DNA of 49,413 bases from Ruminococcaceae bacterium UBA3903 (GCA_002391625.1 DGFJ01000042.1:1-49413), one strand, 5' to 3'. Positions 18,061 to 27,386 are shown, counted from the first letter of the stretch. The notes: generated by a model from the letters alone, not told the origin. A program made the numbers and translations.

Positions 18061-18528
18061 ATGAGTGCATCAGTAAAGACAGCTAACCTAGGTTTAAGTG
18101 CGTGGATAGGATCAGATAAGCCCACAAGGCTAGATTTTGTCAACGATAATCAAAAGCTAGATACAGCAGTAGGTAATCATATAAACAGTACAGCAGTACA
18201 TTTGTCGGACAGCGACAGAGAGAGGTTGGAAACGCCATATGTTGTTGGCTACTACGGTGGTAATGGTATTAATAACCGCAGTATAACGTTGGATTTTGAG
18301 CCAAAGGCGGTTTTTGTTTATAAAAAAAATTCAGGTTCGGTTACAAAGGATACATCAGGAAATTTATTAATGAACAGTGGTATGGCAATAGCTATGCATA
18401 ATGGTATAAACGGCGTAGCTGTCAGCGGTAATAATATTACCGTGGGACAAACAGGTACAGCGGTGGACGGTGTGTTATTTAACCTTAATGCCAGCGGTTC
18501 GCAATATGCTTATATAGCTTTTAAATAA
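18061..18528 (+). CDS. Short tail-fibre-like protein
   Basis: A 155-residue protein after AGGGAG. The N-terminus (LGLSAWIGSDKPTRLDFVND) is a recurrent attachment motif of phage fibres in gut clostridia, and the Gly/Asn/Thr-rich C-terminus ends AYIAFK, common in fibre tips. It is short for a fibre and has no chaperone gene after it. It is the last gene of the phage block, ahead of a strong hairpin. Confidence 0.75.
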   Translation: MSASVKTANLGLSAWIGSDKPTRLDFVNDNQKLDTAVGNHINSTAVHLSDSDRERLETPYVVGYYGGNGINNRSITLDFEPKAVFVYKKNSGSVTKDTSGNLLMNSGMAIAMHNGINGVAVSGNNITVGQTGTAVDGVLFNLNASGSQYAYIAFK

Positions 18529-18534
18529 CAGAAA

Positions 18535-18564
18535 AAACGCCACCGAGATTCTTCGGTGGCGTTT
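18535..18564. terminator. Strong bidirectional terminator at end of phage block
   Basis: AAACGCCACCGA (18535-18546) pairs perfectly with TCGGTGGCGTTT (18553-18564). On the minus strand six T residues follow, so it ends the 18580 gene; on the plus strand the tail is weaker. Confidence 0.9.
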
Positions 18565-18579
18565 ATTAAAGGCTGTTTA

Positions 18580-19578
18580 TTAGTTGTGATTGTTGCGTGA
18601 CCTATTTTGGGTGTCGGGCTTAGTGCTTTGAGGATTGCTTTGTTTTACATGATTTCCTTGGCTGCGGTTTGCGTTATACCCGTTACGATTACTATTATTG
18701 CCGCTAGGTGTATTATTATATGGGTTGTGCTGTTGACTATACACTTCATTAATATTAATTTCTTTGGTATGCTCCTTAGATAAATAAGCTTGTGAACGTT
18801 GTGTTTGGTTTGAATAAGGTGTGGAGCGTCTTTGGCGTTGATTGTTCCTAACGGCAGCTGCGGCACGCTTTTTCTTTGATTGATATGTGAAGGTAACCAC
18901 TGTTACAGTTATAACAGATATGGCGATAAGGGCAATACCTACATACAGCAGCCAAATGCTACCGTTGTCATCTGTGCTGGAATTATTGTTTTTAATAAAG
19001 TTAAAATCATCAGTACCATCTGCGGTTTCGTTAAAATTTAGTGCTAGCTTCCAATCGTCAGCATTTAATGTGCTGCTGTCAATAGAACTGTTAACAGAAT
19101 ACAGATTAGGGTTTGATGTTGGTGCTTGATAGTTTGGATCCTGTGTGCCGTATTGGTAGATATTGCCGTATTCATCACGCACAACGCTGTCTGTTGTGGA
19201 TGACGAATCTGATCCAAAATTGTAGGAGCCGTTAATAACGCTGTTTCCCTGATTGTTATCAATGCTGTTATTATCGTTTATATTGTTGTTTCCACCTGTG
19301 TTGTTGTCAGGTGGTGTATTGTTTTGGTTGTTGTTATCGTCCACAATACCACCGGAGTTGTTGTCCTCGGGGATATCAGTATCAGGTGTGTTATCGCTAG
19401 TATGGTCACCAGTGTTATCACCAGTATTATCTCCAGTGCTGTCACCGGTGTTATCGCTGACAGAGGTATCTGGAATTACAACTGTATCATCAGGTAAAGC
19501 ATATGCGGTTAAACAGCCAATAGATAACATCATTATGGTTGCTACCAAAATAGAAACCACCTTATATTTTGCTCGCAC
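18580..19578 (-). CDS. Low-complexity membrane-anchored protein
   Basis: A 332-residue protein with a signal-type N-terminal hydrophobic stretch (VSILVATIMMLSIGCLTAYA), then a long extracellular Asn/Asp/Thr/Ser-rich region containing TGDN repeats, a single membrane helix at about residues 210-232 (WLLYVGIALIAISVITVTVV), and a basic, Asn/Gln-rich cytoplasmic tail. GTG 19578 is chosen because GGAGG lies eight bases upstream; TTG 19593 is part of that site. The family is unknown; it looks like a surface or divisome-type linker protein. Confidence 0.65.
   Translation of the reverse strand: MRAKYKVVSILVATIMMLSIGCLTAYALPDDTVVIPDTSVSDNTGDSTGDNTGDNTGDHTSDNTPDTDIPEDNNSGGIVDDNNNQNNTPPDNNTGGNNNINDNNSIDNNQGNSVINGSYNFGSDSSSTTDSVVRDEYGNIYQYGTQDPNYQAPTSNPNLYSVNSSIDSSTLNADDWKLALNFNETADGTDDFNFIKNNNSSTDDNGSIWLLYVGIALIAISVITVTVVTFTYQSKKKRAAAAVRNNQRQRRSTPYSNQTQRSQAYLSKEHTKEININEVYSQQHNPYNNTPSGNNSNRNGYNANRSQGNHVKQSNPQSTKPDTQNRSRNNHN
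19391..19462. repeat. Six 12-bp tandem repeats encoding TGDN units
   Basis: Consecutive imperfect 12-base units on the plus strand (for example TTATCACCAGTA, TTATCTCCAGTG) run from 19391 to 19462. On the minus strand they encode the TGDS/TGDN/TGDH/TSDN series, so copy-number change would keep the frame. Confidence 0.85.
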
Positions 19579-19787
19579 TATATATTCCTCCAATTTAATT
19601 ATAAATTCTATTATGAACGGCTCGGTGTATTAAATCTGGGCGTTAGTATATGGGAACTGCTATGCTGCAGAATAAAAAAAGTTAGGCCTAGATACCTAAA
19701 ACACGCCCTTTGATGCTACATATATAATACCATAAACGGCTAATGCTTTTCAACTGCAAAGAGATAATTTACAATTTATAAATAAAA

Positions 19788-19818
19788 TTGCAAGGCAGCA
19801 CAGCCTGCTACCTTGCAA
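19788..19818 (-). terminator. Terminator of the PrsA-like lipoprotein gene
   Basis: TTGCAAGGCAGC and its near-complement ending CCTTGCAA form a stem over 19788-19818, followed on the minus strand by TTTTATT. Confidence 0.8.
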
Positions 19819-19835
19819 AAAACATTTTAATATTA

Positions 19836-20969
19836 TTATTGTGCAGATGAAGATGTAGTTTTTGATGAGCTGGCAGCTGGTTCTGTAGCATAGGTGATGA
19901 ATTTTTCAGGACCGTATTTATCAATGGCTGCCTGATTTTTCTCACATTCTACTGCTTTTGCAGCTTCGTTCATATAATCGATGTAATCCTCAGCCTTCAT
20001 TTTTACAAGAACCTTATAGTGCAGATCAGAATCACTGGATAGAGTAGAGGCTTTGTCTGTTATAGGTGCTTTATATAAGAAATAATAGCTAGCTTTGCTG
20101 TTGTCTGTGCCAACCTTAATTACCTGAGCCTGCTTTTCAGACATTTCGCCGTATGCTGTGATTACCTCATCACCTAAGCCAGAGTCTGCCAAAACAGCTA
20201 CATCTGATTTTGAAGGATCAGTTGTTACGTTATAGTCGGTCATATACGCCTTTGCTTCGTCTTCAAATGTTGCTTCACCTTTGTTGATTGCTTCTGCATA
20301 GGTATCAAGGCTTGTTTTTATTTTAGCTATGTCCTCGTCGCTTTTAGCAGTGGAGGCAGCGTTTCCGCTTTCATCTGTTGTGCTGTTGTACAGCGGTACG
20401 GAAAAATAGCTGTAGTTTGTGTAATTGTCGGTAAAATATGTGGACAAATCACTTTCTGAAACAGCTTTTTCGCCACCTGTACCGTACATGGTTCTAAATA
20501 TTTTTTCATATTTAGCAGACAGGACACCGTAAGCGTTTGTAAAGGATTCCTGAGAAACGCCATAGCCCTCCAGCAGGGTTTTGTTGTATGACCAACCGCT
20601 ACTGGCATTTTGCTTAGCTGCTGCCAACTCCTCTTCAGTTAGTGATAAGCCCAGCTCACTAAACTTTTTCTCAACGTTTAAGTAGTTTTTACAGGCAAGG
20701 TCAGTTTCAGAGGCAATATAATCACGTGCGGTCATAGTTTCGTCATCATCATTTGTGAATTCTTCTGATAAGAAATCACCGTTAGAGTCGGAAACCTTTT
20801 TGCTTGCCTGCTGATAAGCACTGTACTCATAATAAATATACGTGCCTATTGATAATGTGGTTTGATCGTCCTTGTATGACCATGTCATATCTGCACCGCT
20901 ACAGCCACAGGTTAAGACAGTTATAGCTGTTGCCAGCACAGCAGCCATAGTACATTTTAATTTTTTCAT
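19836..20969 (-). CDS. PrsA/SurA-like lipoprotein foldase
   Basis: The 377-residue protein has a lipoprotein signal (lipidated Cys23 in LTCGCSG). A SurA/PrsA-type N-terminal helical domain follows, with a long central region of helices containing LGLSLTEEELAAAKQNASSG and YGVSQESFTNAYGV. No parvulin (FKBP/rotamase) signature is visible, so it may act as a chaperone rather than an isomerase. The C-terminus is Ser-rich. It follows mfd by 114 bases in the same orientation, a common clostridial order. Confidence 0.7.
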   Translation of the reverse strand: MKKLKCTMAAVLATAITVLTCGCSGADMTWSYKDDQTTLSIGTYIYYEYSAYQQASKKVSDSNGDFLSEEFTNDDDETMTARDYIASETDLACKNYLNVEKKFSELGLSLTEEELAAAKQNASSGWSYNKTLLEGYGVSQESFTNAYGVLSAKYEKIFRTMYGTGGEKAVSESDLSTYFTDNYTNYSYFSVPLYNSTTDESGNAASTAKSDEDIAKIKTSLDTYAEAINKGEATFEDEAKAYMTDYNVTTDPSKSDVAVLADSGLGDEVITAYGEMSEKQAQVIKVGTDNSKASYYFLYKAPITDKASTLSSDSDLHYKVLVKMKAEDYIDYMNEAAKAVECEKNQAAIDKYGPEKFITYATEPAASSSKTTSSSAQ

Positions 20970-21083
20970 TTAATAAATCCCATTCCTTTCAAATGTTTGA
21001 AACGAAATAATTATACACTTTTTATATTTTTTTGTCTATAATTATATAATAAAATTCATATAAAATTCTTATAACTGATGATT

Positions 21084-24000
21084 TTACAGGTTTACAATCT
21101 CCTTTAGTGCATTTATAGGTGCTGTATTACTTTGTAATTTAATGGAAATATATGGCTTGCTGCCCGCGCTGAGCATTGCTCTGCCTTTATATCTAGTTAA
21201 TATTTCACCAACAGAATTGTTACGGATATTTTTAATATATAGCAAAATGCTATTTTCCTGTTGCTTTATTTCGCAGATGCCTATTTGTGCGGCGGAATTT
21301 CTAACCAGTGCCACATCAATTAGTCCCATAACAGATTTTGGAATATCACCGAAACGGTCAATAAGCTCATCAATAACATCATTTGCATCGTCTTGGCTGC
21401 GAATATCTGAAATTCGTCGATATATATCAATACGTTGGCTTAGGCTGCCAATATAGCTTTCAGGAATATGTGCCTGTACCTGTACGTCTACTAAGCATTC
21501 TAATTCAGCTGAGGTGGTATCCTCTCCACGTTCCTCTTTTACAGCCTCGCCTAACAGCTTTAGATACATATCGTAACCAACATCCTCCATATGGCCATGC
21601 TGCTGGGCTCCTAAAACGTTGCCGGCACCACGTATTTCCAGATCACGCATTGCAATTTTAAAACCAGAGCCAAATTCGGTAAATTCCTTAATTGCAGCTA
21701 AACGCTTTTGTGATACCTCTGTTAGCACCTTATCCTTTACAAAGGTTAAATACGCATAGGCACGACGGGATGAACGTCCGACACGTCCACGCAGCTGGTG
21801 AAGCTGTGACAAGCCCATGTGGTCTGCGTTGTCTATAATTAATGTGTTGGCGTTTGGCAGATCCACACCTGTTTCTATGATAGTGGTACAGACTAGAACG
21901 TTTATCTCTTGCTCTAACATTTTTCGCCATACCTCTGACAGCTCATGCTCTGCCATTTTGCCATGACCCACGGCTATTTTGGCCTCTGGTATGTCCTTTT
22001 GAATTTTAGCGGCACGTTGTTCTATGGTTTCTACCTTGTTGTGGAGGAAAAAAACCTGACCGCCACGGCGCAGCTCCCTACGAATAGCTTCATTAATAAC
22101 ACTGTTGTCATATTCTAGTACATAGGTTTGTACGGGTCGTCGATCCTGTGGGGCTTCCTCTAAAACTGACATATCTCTAATACCGCTCATAGCCATATTT
22201 AGAGTACGTGGTATAGGGGTAGCAGACAGTGTTAAACAGTCAACATTCTTGCACATTTCTTTAAAACGTTCTTTTTGTGCCACACCAAAGCGTTGCTCCT
22301 CGTCTATTATGCACAGCCCTAAATCTCTAAATTCAATGTCCTTTGAAACCAAACGGTGTGTTCCTATGATAAAATCAATTTCACCACGCTTTAGCTTTTG
22401 TAAAATCTCTGTTTGCTGTTTAGGCGTTCTAAAGCGAGATAACAGCTCTATCCTAACGGGGAAGTCTTCAAAACGCCGAATGGCAGTTTGATAATGCTGC
22501 CATGCAAGTATTGTGGTGGGGCATAGCAATGCACATTGTTTAGAGTCTGATACGCATTTAAAAGCAGCACGTAGGGCAACCTCTGTTTTACCAAAGCCTA
22601 CATCACCGCACAGTAGTCTGTCCATAGGTGCAGTGCGTTCCATATCGCTTTTAATTTCGTCGATACAACGGTTTTGATCGGTAGTTTCCTCATACTCAAA
22701 TCTGGCATCAAAATTGTGCTGCCAGTCATTATCAGCAGGAAAAGCGTGACCCTTTGCCGACATACGTTGTGCGTACAAAGCGGTTAACTCCTTTGCCATA
22801 TCCTTTACCGCTTTACGTACTCGTGTCTTAGCCTTTTGCCATTCGGTACCGCCTAGCTTGCTAAGCTTTACTCCTGCGTTTTCCCGTGGCCCTATATACT
22901 TGCTGACTAAATCTAGCTGTGTAACAGGCACATACAGCTTATCACCCTTTGCGTACTCCACCTTAATATAATCCTTGATAACACCATGCATATCTATTTT
23001 GTGTATGCCGCCAAACACACCTATGCCATGACTGGAGTGCACCACATAATCACCAACAGACAGCTCTGCCAGACTGTATATCTGCTGTGCGTTTTTTGGC
23101 TTGGATTTGCGTTTTTTTGGCGTGTTAAAAACTATACCGTGGGACAGCAGGGAAAAATGTGCAGTTGGGTACTCAAAGCCAGCTGACAGGCTGCCTTCCA
23201 TAACGTAAATTTTACCAGGTAGTGGTTTAGCTATATCATCTACAAGTACAGCAGGATAATTTTTTTCTAAAAGCTCATCAGTTAACGATGCTGCACTGCG
23301 TTTAGTGCCAGCCAAAATAACAAAGGAGCTGTTTTTGGAAAAGTCCATCTCTAAATCTTCACATAGTATTTTTGTTGAGCCACCCCACAGTGACAGCTGC
23401 TTTACTGTGAAATTCACCATTTCTTTTAATGGCAGTTCAAAATTACCACGAGTAAAGTTGTCTAAAAATATTGTGGTGTGCTTACTGAAAAAGTCCCATA
23501 CCTGACTTTTATCCAGTGAGTAGGTTTCAAAGCCACGGCACAGTGTGCCTGTTTCAAAATAGTCCTTTAAATCTTCGTTATTTTGCCAGATAACAGCATT
23601 TTGTCTGTCCATGACCTTTGTTTGTTCAGAAATAAAAATTATGTCATCTGTGATATAGTCCAGTATTGTTGCCGGCTGGTCATATATTAAGCCAATAAAT
23701 TTATCTATTGAACCTATTTTTACATCATTACGCAGACTGTCTGCCTCTTGCTGTAAAATTTGTTTAGCCTGAGCTGTGTTTTTTCCCTTTAACAGTGATA
23801 TTTTATGCTCTATTTTATCGGCAAGGTCATAGTAATCCTTAACAAGTATTTCAGTAGATGGTGTGATAGTAAGCTTTTCGATGTAGTCTGTCCTACGCTG
23901 AGTTTCAATATCAAAGGCGTTAATTGTGTCTACCTCATCACCCCAAAATTCTACACGAACAGGATAGTCCATATCAGGCATAAAGAAGTCTAGTATGCCG

Positions 24001-24527
24001 CCACGGTGTGCAAATTGTCCCGCACCCACCACTTGGTCGCAATGCTCATAGCCATTTATTGACAATGCTTGAATAGCCTCATCTATGGTTAAATGTTGAC
24101 CGCCCTCCATAGTAATGGTTGCCCGTTTAAGAGCCAGTGGCGGTATTGTATATTGCGACAAGGCATCTATACATGCTATTACCACGTCGCAATCATTATT
24201 TAACATTTTAAGCAAGACATTTAAACGCTGATGCTCATATTCTCTTGACTGACCGTTGATGTCACGAAAAATAAAGTCACGCACAGGGTAGAATACCGCT
24301 TTTTTGCCCATTGCACATAAATCGGTAGCTAACACCTGTGCTTCATGCTCGTCACTGGCAACAACAAAGGCTCGTGTGTTAAGCTCCTGTGGCAGACTGT
24401 TAATAATATGGGCTTTATGAACTAATGCAAGTCCTGTTGCTGCAATGGCGCAGGGTCTGTTTTTCAATGCATTTAACATTGTTTTATATTCGGGAATTTG
24501 ATTTATTATGTTATCTAAAAAATTCAT
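21084..24527 (-). CDS. mfd: Transcription-repair coupling factor
   Basis: A full-length, 1147-residue Mfd, which releases stalled RNA polymerase at lesions and recruits UvrA. The UvrB-like N-terminus includes GGILDFFMPDMDYPVRVEFW; the CarD-like RNAP-binding domain reads LSVGDYVVHSSHGIGVFGGI; the translocase carries LLCGDVGFGKTEVALRAAF (Walker A), IIDEEQRFG (DEEQ box), TLSATPIPRTL, and LRGRVGRS; the C-terminal TRCF domain ends near VNL. ATG 24527 follows AAGGATT. It is 15 bases after pth. Confidence 0.97.
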   Translation of the reverse strand: MNFLDNIINQIPEYKTMLNALKNRPCAIAATGLALVHKAHIINSLPQELNTRAFVVASDEHEAQVLATDLCAMGKKAVFYPVRDFIFRDINGQSREYEHQRLNVLLKMLNNDCDVVIACIDALSQYTIPPLALKRATITMEGGQHLTIDEAIQALSINGYEHCDQVVGAGQFAHRGGILDFFMPDMDYPVRVEFWGDEVDTINAFDIETQRRTDYIEKLTITPSTEILVKDYYDLADKIEHKISLLKGKNTAQAKQILQQEADSLRNDVKIGSIDKFIGLIYDQPATILDYITDDIIFISEQTKVMDRQNAVIWQNNEDLKDYFETGTLCRGFETYSLDKSQVWDFFSKHTTIFLDNFTRGNFELPLKEMVNFTVKQLSLWGGSTKILCEDLEMDFSKNSSFVILAGTKRSAASLTDELLEKNYPAVLVDDIAKPLPGKIYVMEGSLSAGFEYPTAHFSLLSHGIVFNTPKKRKSKPKNAQQIYSLAELSVGDYVVHSSHGIGVFGGIHKIDMHGVIKDYIKVEYAKGDKLYVPVTQLDLVSKYIGPRENAGVKLSKLGGTEWQKAKTRVRKAVKDMAKELTALYAQRMSAKGHAFPADNDWQHNFDARFEYEETTDQNRCIDEIKSDMERTAPMDRLLCGDVGFGKTEVALRAAFKCVSDSKQCALLCPTTILAWQHYQTAIRRFEDFPVRIELLSRFRTPKQQTEILQKLKRGEIDFIIGTHRLVSKDIEFRDLGLCIIDEEQRFGVAQKERFKEMCKNVDCLTLSATPIPRTLNMAMSGIRDMSVLEEAPQDRRPVQTYVLEYDNSVINEAIRRELRRGGQVFFLHNKVETIEQRAAKIQKDIPEAKIAVGHGKMAEHELSEVWRKMLEQEINVLVCTTIIETGVDLPNANTLIIDNADHMGLSQLHQLRGRVGRSSRRAYAYLTFVKDKVLTEVSQKRLAAIKEFTEFGSGFKIAMRDLEIRGAGNVLGAQQHGHMEDVGYDMYLKLLGEAVKEERGEDTTSAELECLVDVQVQAHIPESYIGSLSQRIDIYRRISDIRSQDDANDVIDELIDRFGDIPKSVMGLIDVALVRNSAAQIGICEIKQQENSILLYIKNIRNNSVGEILTRYKGRAMLSAGSKPYISIKLQSNTAPINALKEIVNL

Positions 24528-24542
24528 AAGATTAATCCTTAC

Positions 24543-25154
24543 TCATGAGTTATATAAGCTCATAGCTTTATCTATATTGCCGTTGATAATTTCCTCCACA
24601 GCGTTACAAGCGTTGCTGGCGGCTGTGTTTATGGCTTTCATATCGTCAGCTGTAAATTTTGAAAGCACCCAATCTGCTAACTGCCAGCGTGGGTTAGGCT
24701 TAGCACCTATACCTATTTTAATACGAGGAAATTTGTCACTGCCAGACAGTGTAATAATACTACGCATGCCCTTTTGACCACCGTCGCTGCCCTTTCGCCG
24801 TATACGTGTTTTGCCAACCTCCAAAGAAATATCATCAAACATTACAATAACCTTTTCAGGCGGTATTTTGTAAAACTGCATTGCCTGTACTACTGCTTCA
24901 CCGCTGTTGTTCATAAAGGTTTGTGGCTTCATTAACAGTACACGATGACCAGTAATGGTACAGTTCCCAATTAGAGCCTTGTATTTTAATTTATTAACAG
25001 TGCAGTTGTATTTATTGCTTAAAAAATCCATAGCGATAAAGCCCGTATTGTGACGGGTGTTTTCGTATTGCTTTCCGGGATTGCCAAGACCTACAATAAT
25101 ATATTCTATACTGCCCTTTACTGTGGTAGCACTTTTGTTAAAAGGATTTATCAT
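24543..25154 (-). CDS. pth: Peptidyl-tRNA hydrolase
   Basis: The 203-residue protein frees peptides from prematurely released peptidyl-tRNA. Visible are IVGLGNPGKQYENTRHNTGF with catalytic His35, LMKPQTFMNNSGEAV, and FDDISLEVGK-RIRRKGSDGGQKG. It carries about 16 extra N-terminal residues before the usual start of the fold; GAAGAGGTG before ATG 25154 supports the longer form. It is followed closely by mfd, as in Bacillus. Confidence 0.96.
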   Translation of the reverse strand: MINPFNKSATTVKGSIEYIIVGLGNPGKQYENTRHNTGFIAMDFLSNKYNCTVNKLKYKALIGNCTITGHRVLLMKPQTFMNNSGEAVVQAMQFYKIPPEKVIVMFDDISLEVGKTRIRRKGSDGGQKGMRSIITLSGSDKFPRIKIGIGAKPNPRWQLADWVLSKFTADDMKAINTAASNACNAVEEIINGNIDKAMSLYNS

Positions 25155-25324
25155 TTTTACACCTCTTCATTGGTCTGTTTTTTATGTAAATAACCCTTGT
25201 TACCAGTACAAGTGCTATTTTTATTTATTGTAATCATTAAATATATCTAGATACATAATTAGTTGGCTGTTTAATTTTCTATAGTCCAGTTAATATTATC
25301 CTAAGGCTTAATTAGATAATAGAC

Positions 25325-25399
25325 AAATTTTGTGGAGCTTTTTTTACCATGCTGTGTTATGGTATCCCTCTGTATCGCAAAAAAAGCTTCACAAATTTT
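25325..25399. repeat. 75-bp inverted-repeat element with nested hairpin
   Basis: Arms of 21 bases (25325-25345 and 25379-25399, sharing AAAAAAAGCT and CACAAA) are imperfect inverted copies, and the space between them carries a second hairpin TACCAT/ATGGTA (25345-25364). No ORF is inside. It could be a miniature mobile element or a processing site in the pth leader. The rest of 25155-25575 shows no gene. Confidence 0.6.
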
Positions 25400-25500
25400 A
25401 TAAGTTGTAGTATAAGTTATTAGTATTAATAGATTTGCTATAGTTGCCTTTTGGCTATTTTTATCAGACAAAAAATCAAGTTGTTTTTAACAACGGTGAA

Positions 25501-25523
25501 AAGGCGGCATATGCAATGCCGCC
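25501..25523 (-). terminator. Terminator of prs
   Basis: GGCGGCAT (25503-25510) pairs with ATGCCGCC (25516-25523); on the minus strand TTTTC follows. It lies about 55 bases past the prs stop. Confidence 0.8.
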
Positions 25524-25575
25524 TATATATGAGTAATTATATTGTAGCTTAGCTAATCTTAGAATAATGTGGAAA

Positions 25576-26535
25576 TCAGGCGAAAATGTTTGCAAATGGC
25601 TTGTCAGCATAAATTCTTTCAATAGCCTCTGCAAATACAGGTGCAACAGGAAGAACAGTGAATTTGTCAAGCATTTTTTCCTCTGATAGCGGAACAGTAT
25701 CCAACAGAATAAATTCTTTTATTGGGCTTTTGTCAATTCTTTCAATAGCAGGGCCGGACAATACACCATGTGTTGCACAGGCTGTTACGCTGGCAGCACC
25801 ACCCTTTTCAATAATGGCAGCGGCAGCATTACAGATTGTACCAGCTGTGTCTATCATATCATCTACCAGGATTACTTTTTTACCCTTAACATCACCAATA
25901 ATATTCATAACCTCTGAAACATTTGCCTTTTGACGACGTTTATCAACAATGGCTAAAGGACAACCAATTTTAGCAGCAAAGTTTCTAGCTCTTGTAACTG
26001 AACCTAGGTCAGGGGATACTACTACATAATCGTCTGTGTTTGTGCCGATTCTTTCTTTTAGATGAGCCGCTAGTAGTGGTTGACCTACTAGATGGTCAAC
26101 GGGAATGTTAAAGAAGCCCTGAATTTGAGCTGCGTGTAAATCCATTGTTAGAATTCTATCAGCACCCGCAGTTGTGATAAGGTCAGCTACAAGCTTAGCA
26201 GAGATTGGATCTCTTGCCTTTGACTTTCTGTCCTGTCTGGCGTAACCAAAATAAGGAATAACTGCTGTAATTCTGGCAGCTGATGCACGCTTCATAGCGT
26301 CAATCATGATTAATAGCTCCATTAGGTTGTCATTTACTGGGTAGCAAGTTGACTGTACAATAAAGCATTCTGAGCCACGAACTGATTCGTGCAGAGAAAC
26401 GGAAATTTCTCCGTCACTAAATGTACAGCAGTCAGACTTGCCCAGCGGTAAACCCAAACAGCCAGCAATAGCAGTGGCTACGCTTTTATTTGAGCTACCT
26501 GTAAAAATTTTAATGTCTTTCCCGTGAAAATTCAT
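25576..26535 (-). CDS. prs: Ribose-phosphate pyrophosphokinase
   Basis: The 319-residue enzyme makes PRPP from ribose 5-phosphate and ATP for purine, pyrimidine, His, Trp and NAD synthesis. Signatures: FTGSSNKSVATAIAGCLG near the start, the FSDGEISV segment, AVIPYFGYARQDRKSKARDP (flexible loop), LTMDLHAAQIQGFF (metal-binding helix) and the PRPP-binding VILVDDMIDTAGT. GGGGGATT precedes ATG 26535. It lies 92 bases after the glmU-like gene with no terminator between, matching the Bacillota glmU-prs order. Confidence 0.97.
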   Translation of the reverse strand: MNFHGKDIKIFTGSSNKSVATAIAGCLGLPLGKSDCCTFSDGEISVSLHESVRGSECFIVQSTCYPVNDNLMELLIMIDAMKRASAARITAVIPYFGYARQDRKSKARDPISAKLVADLITTAGADRILTMDLHAAQIQGFFNIPVDHLVGQPLLAAHLKERIGTNTDDYVVVSPDLGSVTRARNFAAKIGCPLAIVDKRRQKANVSEVMNIIGDVKGKKVILVDDMIDTAGTICNAAAAIIEKGGAASVTACATHGVLSGPAIERIDKSPIKEFILLDTVPLSEEKMLDKFTVLPVAPVFAEAIERIYADKPFANIFA

Positions 26536-26627
26536 TTGTTTAATCCCCCTGTTTATTTAACACACCGAAAAGTGTATCGGTTACAATAAATTTGTTATAT
26601 GTGACTTTCAAAGCCTGAAAGAAAACA

Positions 26628-27386
26628 TCAATATGGATATTTGTCGTATTTTGCCTTTGCTATGTCGTTTAACTCTGCCAGCTGAGCAGGGTCGTTGGCC
26701 CCCAGCACAGCATCGCTGGAATCTGCCATAAATGCCTGTGTGCTTTTACCCTCATCAATAAGTAGCTTGATAGCATCTGGCAGGTAATATTCACCAGCCT
26801 TGTTATTAGATGTGATTTTATTTAAAACAGACAACAAATCCTCGCTGTCGAACCAATAACCGCCCGAATTCACTTCATGGATTTTAAGTACGCTTTCGTT
26901 GGCATCCTTATGCTCTGTAATGGCTGATAAATCTCCGTTTGCGTTTCTTACTATTCTGCCGTAACCTGTAGGGTCATCTACGTTAGCAGAGATAACGGTT
27001 GCACTGCTGTTTTTATCATTGTGAAGCTGTAAAGCACCTAAAATTGTTTGGGTGTCCATAAAGGGTGCATCCCCGTTTAGTATAACTACGTCACCCTTGT
27101 GGCTGTTTAAAAAATCCTTAGCCATCATAACAGCGTGACCAGTGCCTAAACGTTGGGACTGATAAACTGTGTCAATAGGGTAGTCCAGTGTAGCAATGTA
27201 ATCCTCTATACATTCCTTTTTGTAGCCCTTAACAACGCAAATGTCCTTTATGCTGCCCTTTCTTAGGGCATCAATAACCCACTGAAGCATAGGCTTATCC
27301 AAAACCTGTGATAAAGTCTTTGGTTTGTCAGACTTCATACGAGTTCCTTCGCCGCCTGCCAAAATGATTGCACTTAGCTGTGGCAT
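26628..27386 (-). CDS. GlmU-type UTP-GlcNAc-1-P uridylyltransferase, single domain
   Basis: The 252-residue protein contains the GlmU pyrophosphorylase domain: LSAIILAGGEGTRMKSDKPK (UTP-binding loop), YQSQRLGTGHAV, ILNGDAPFM (metal site) and the GYGRIVRN segment. Full-length GlmU has about 450 residues with a left-handed beta-helix acetyltransferase C-terminus; that half is absent here and the stop is clean, with prs starting 92 bases later. It would make UDP-GlcNAc from GlcNAc-1-P but could not acetylate GlcN-1-P. The position beside prs supports GlmU ancestry. Confidence 0.85.
   Translation of the reverse strand: MPQLSAIILAGGEGTRMKSDKPKTLSQVLDKPMLQWVIDALRKGSIKDICVVKGYKKECIEDYIATLDYPIDTVYQSQRLGTGHAVMMAKDFLNSHKGDVVILNGDAPFMDTQTILGALQLHNDKNSSATVISANVDDPTGYGRIVRNANGDLSAITEHKDANESVLKIHEVNSGGYWFDSEDLLSVLNKITSNNKAGEYYLPDAIKLLIDEGKSTQAFMADSSDAVLGANDPAQLAELNDIAKAKYDKYPY

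Noticed and set aside
6831..18600. Attachment-site repeats flanking the phage block
   Set aside because: I compared the flanks by eye and found no shared direct repeat or tRNA gene, though a computed search would be more reliable.
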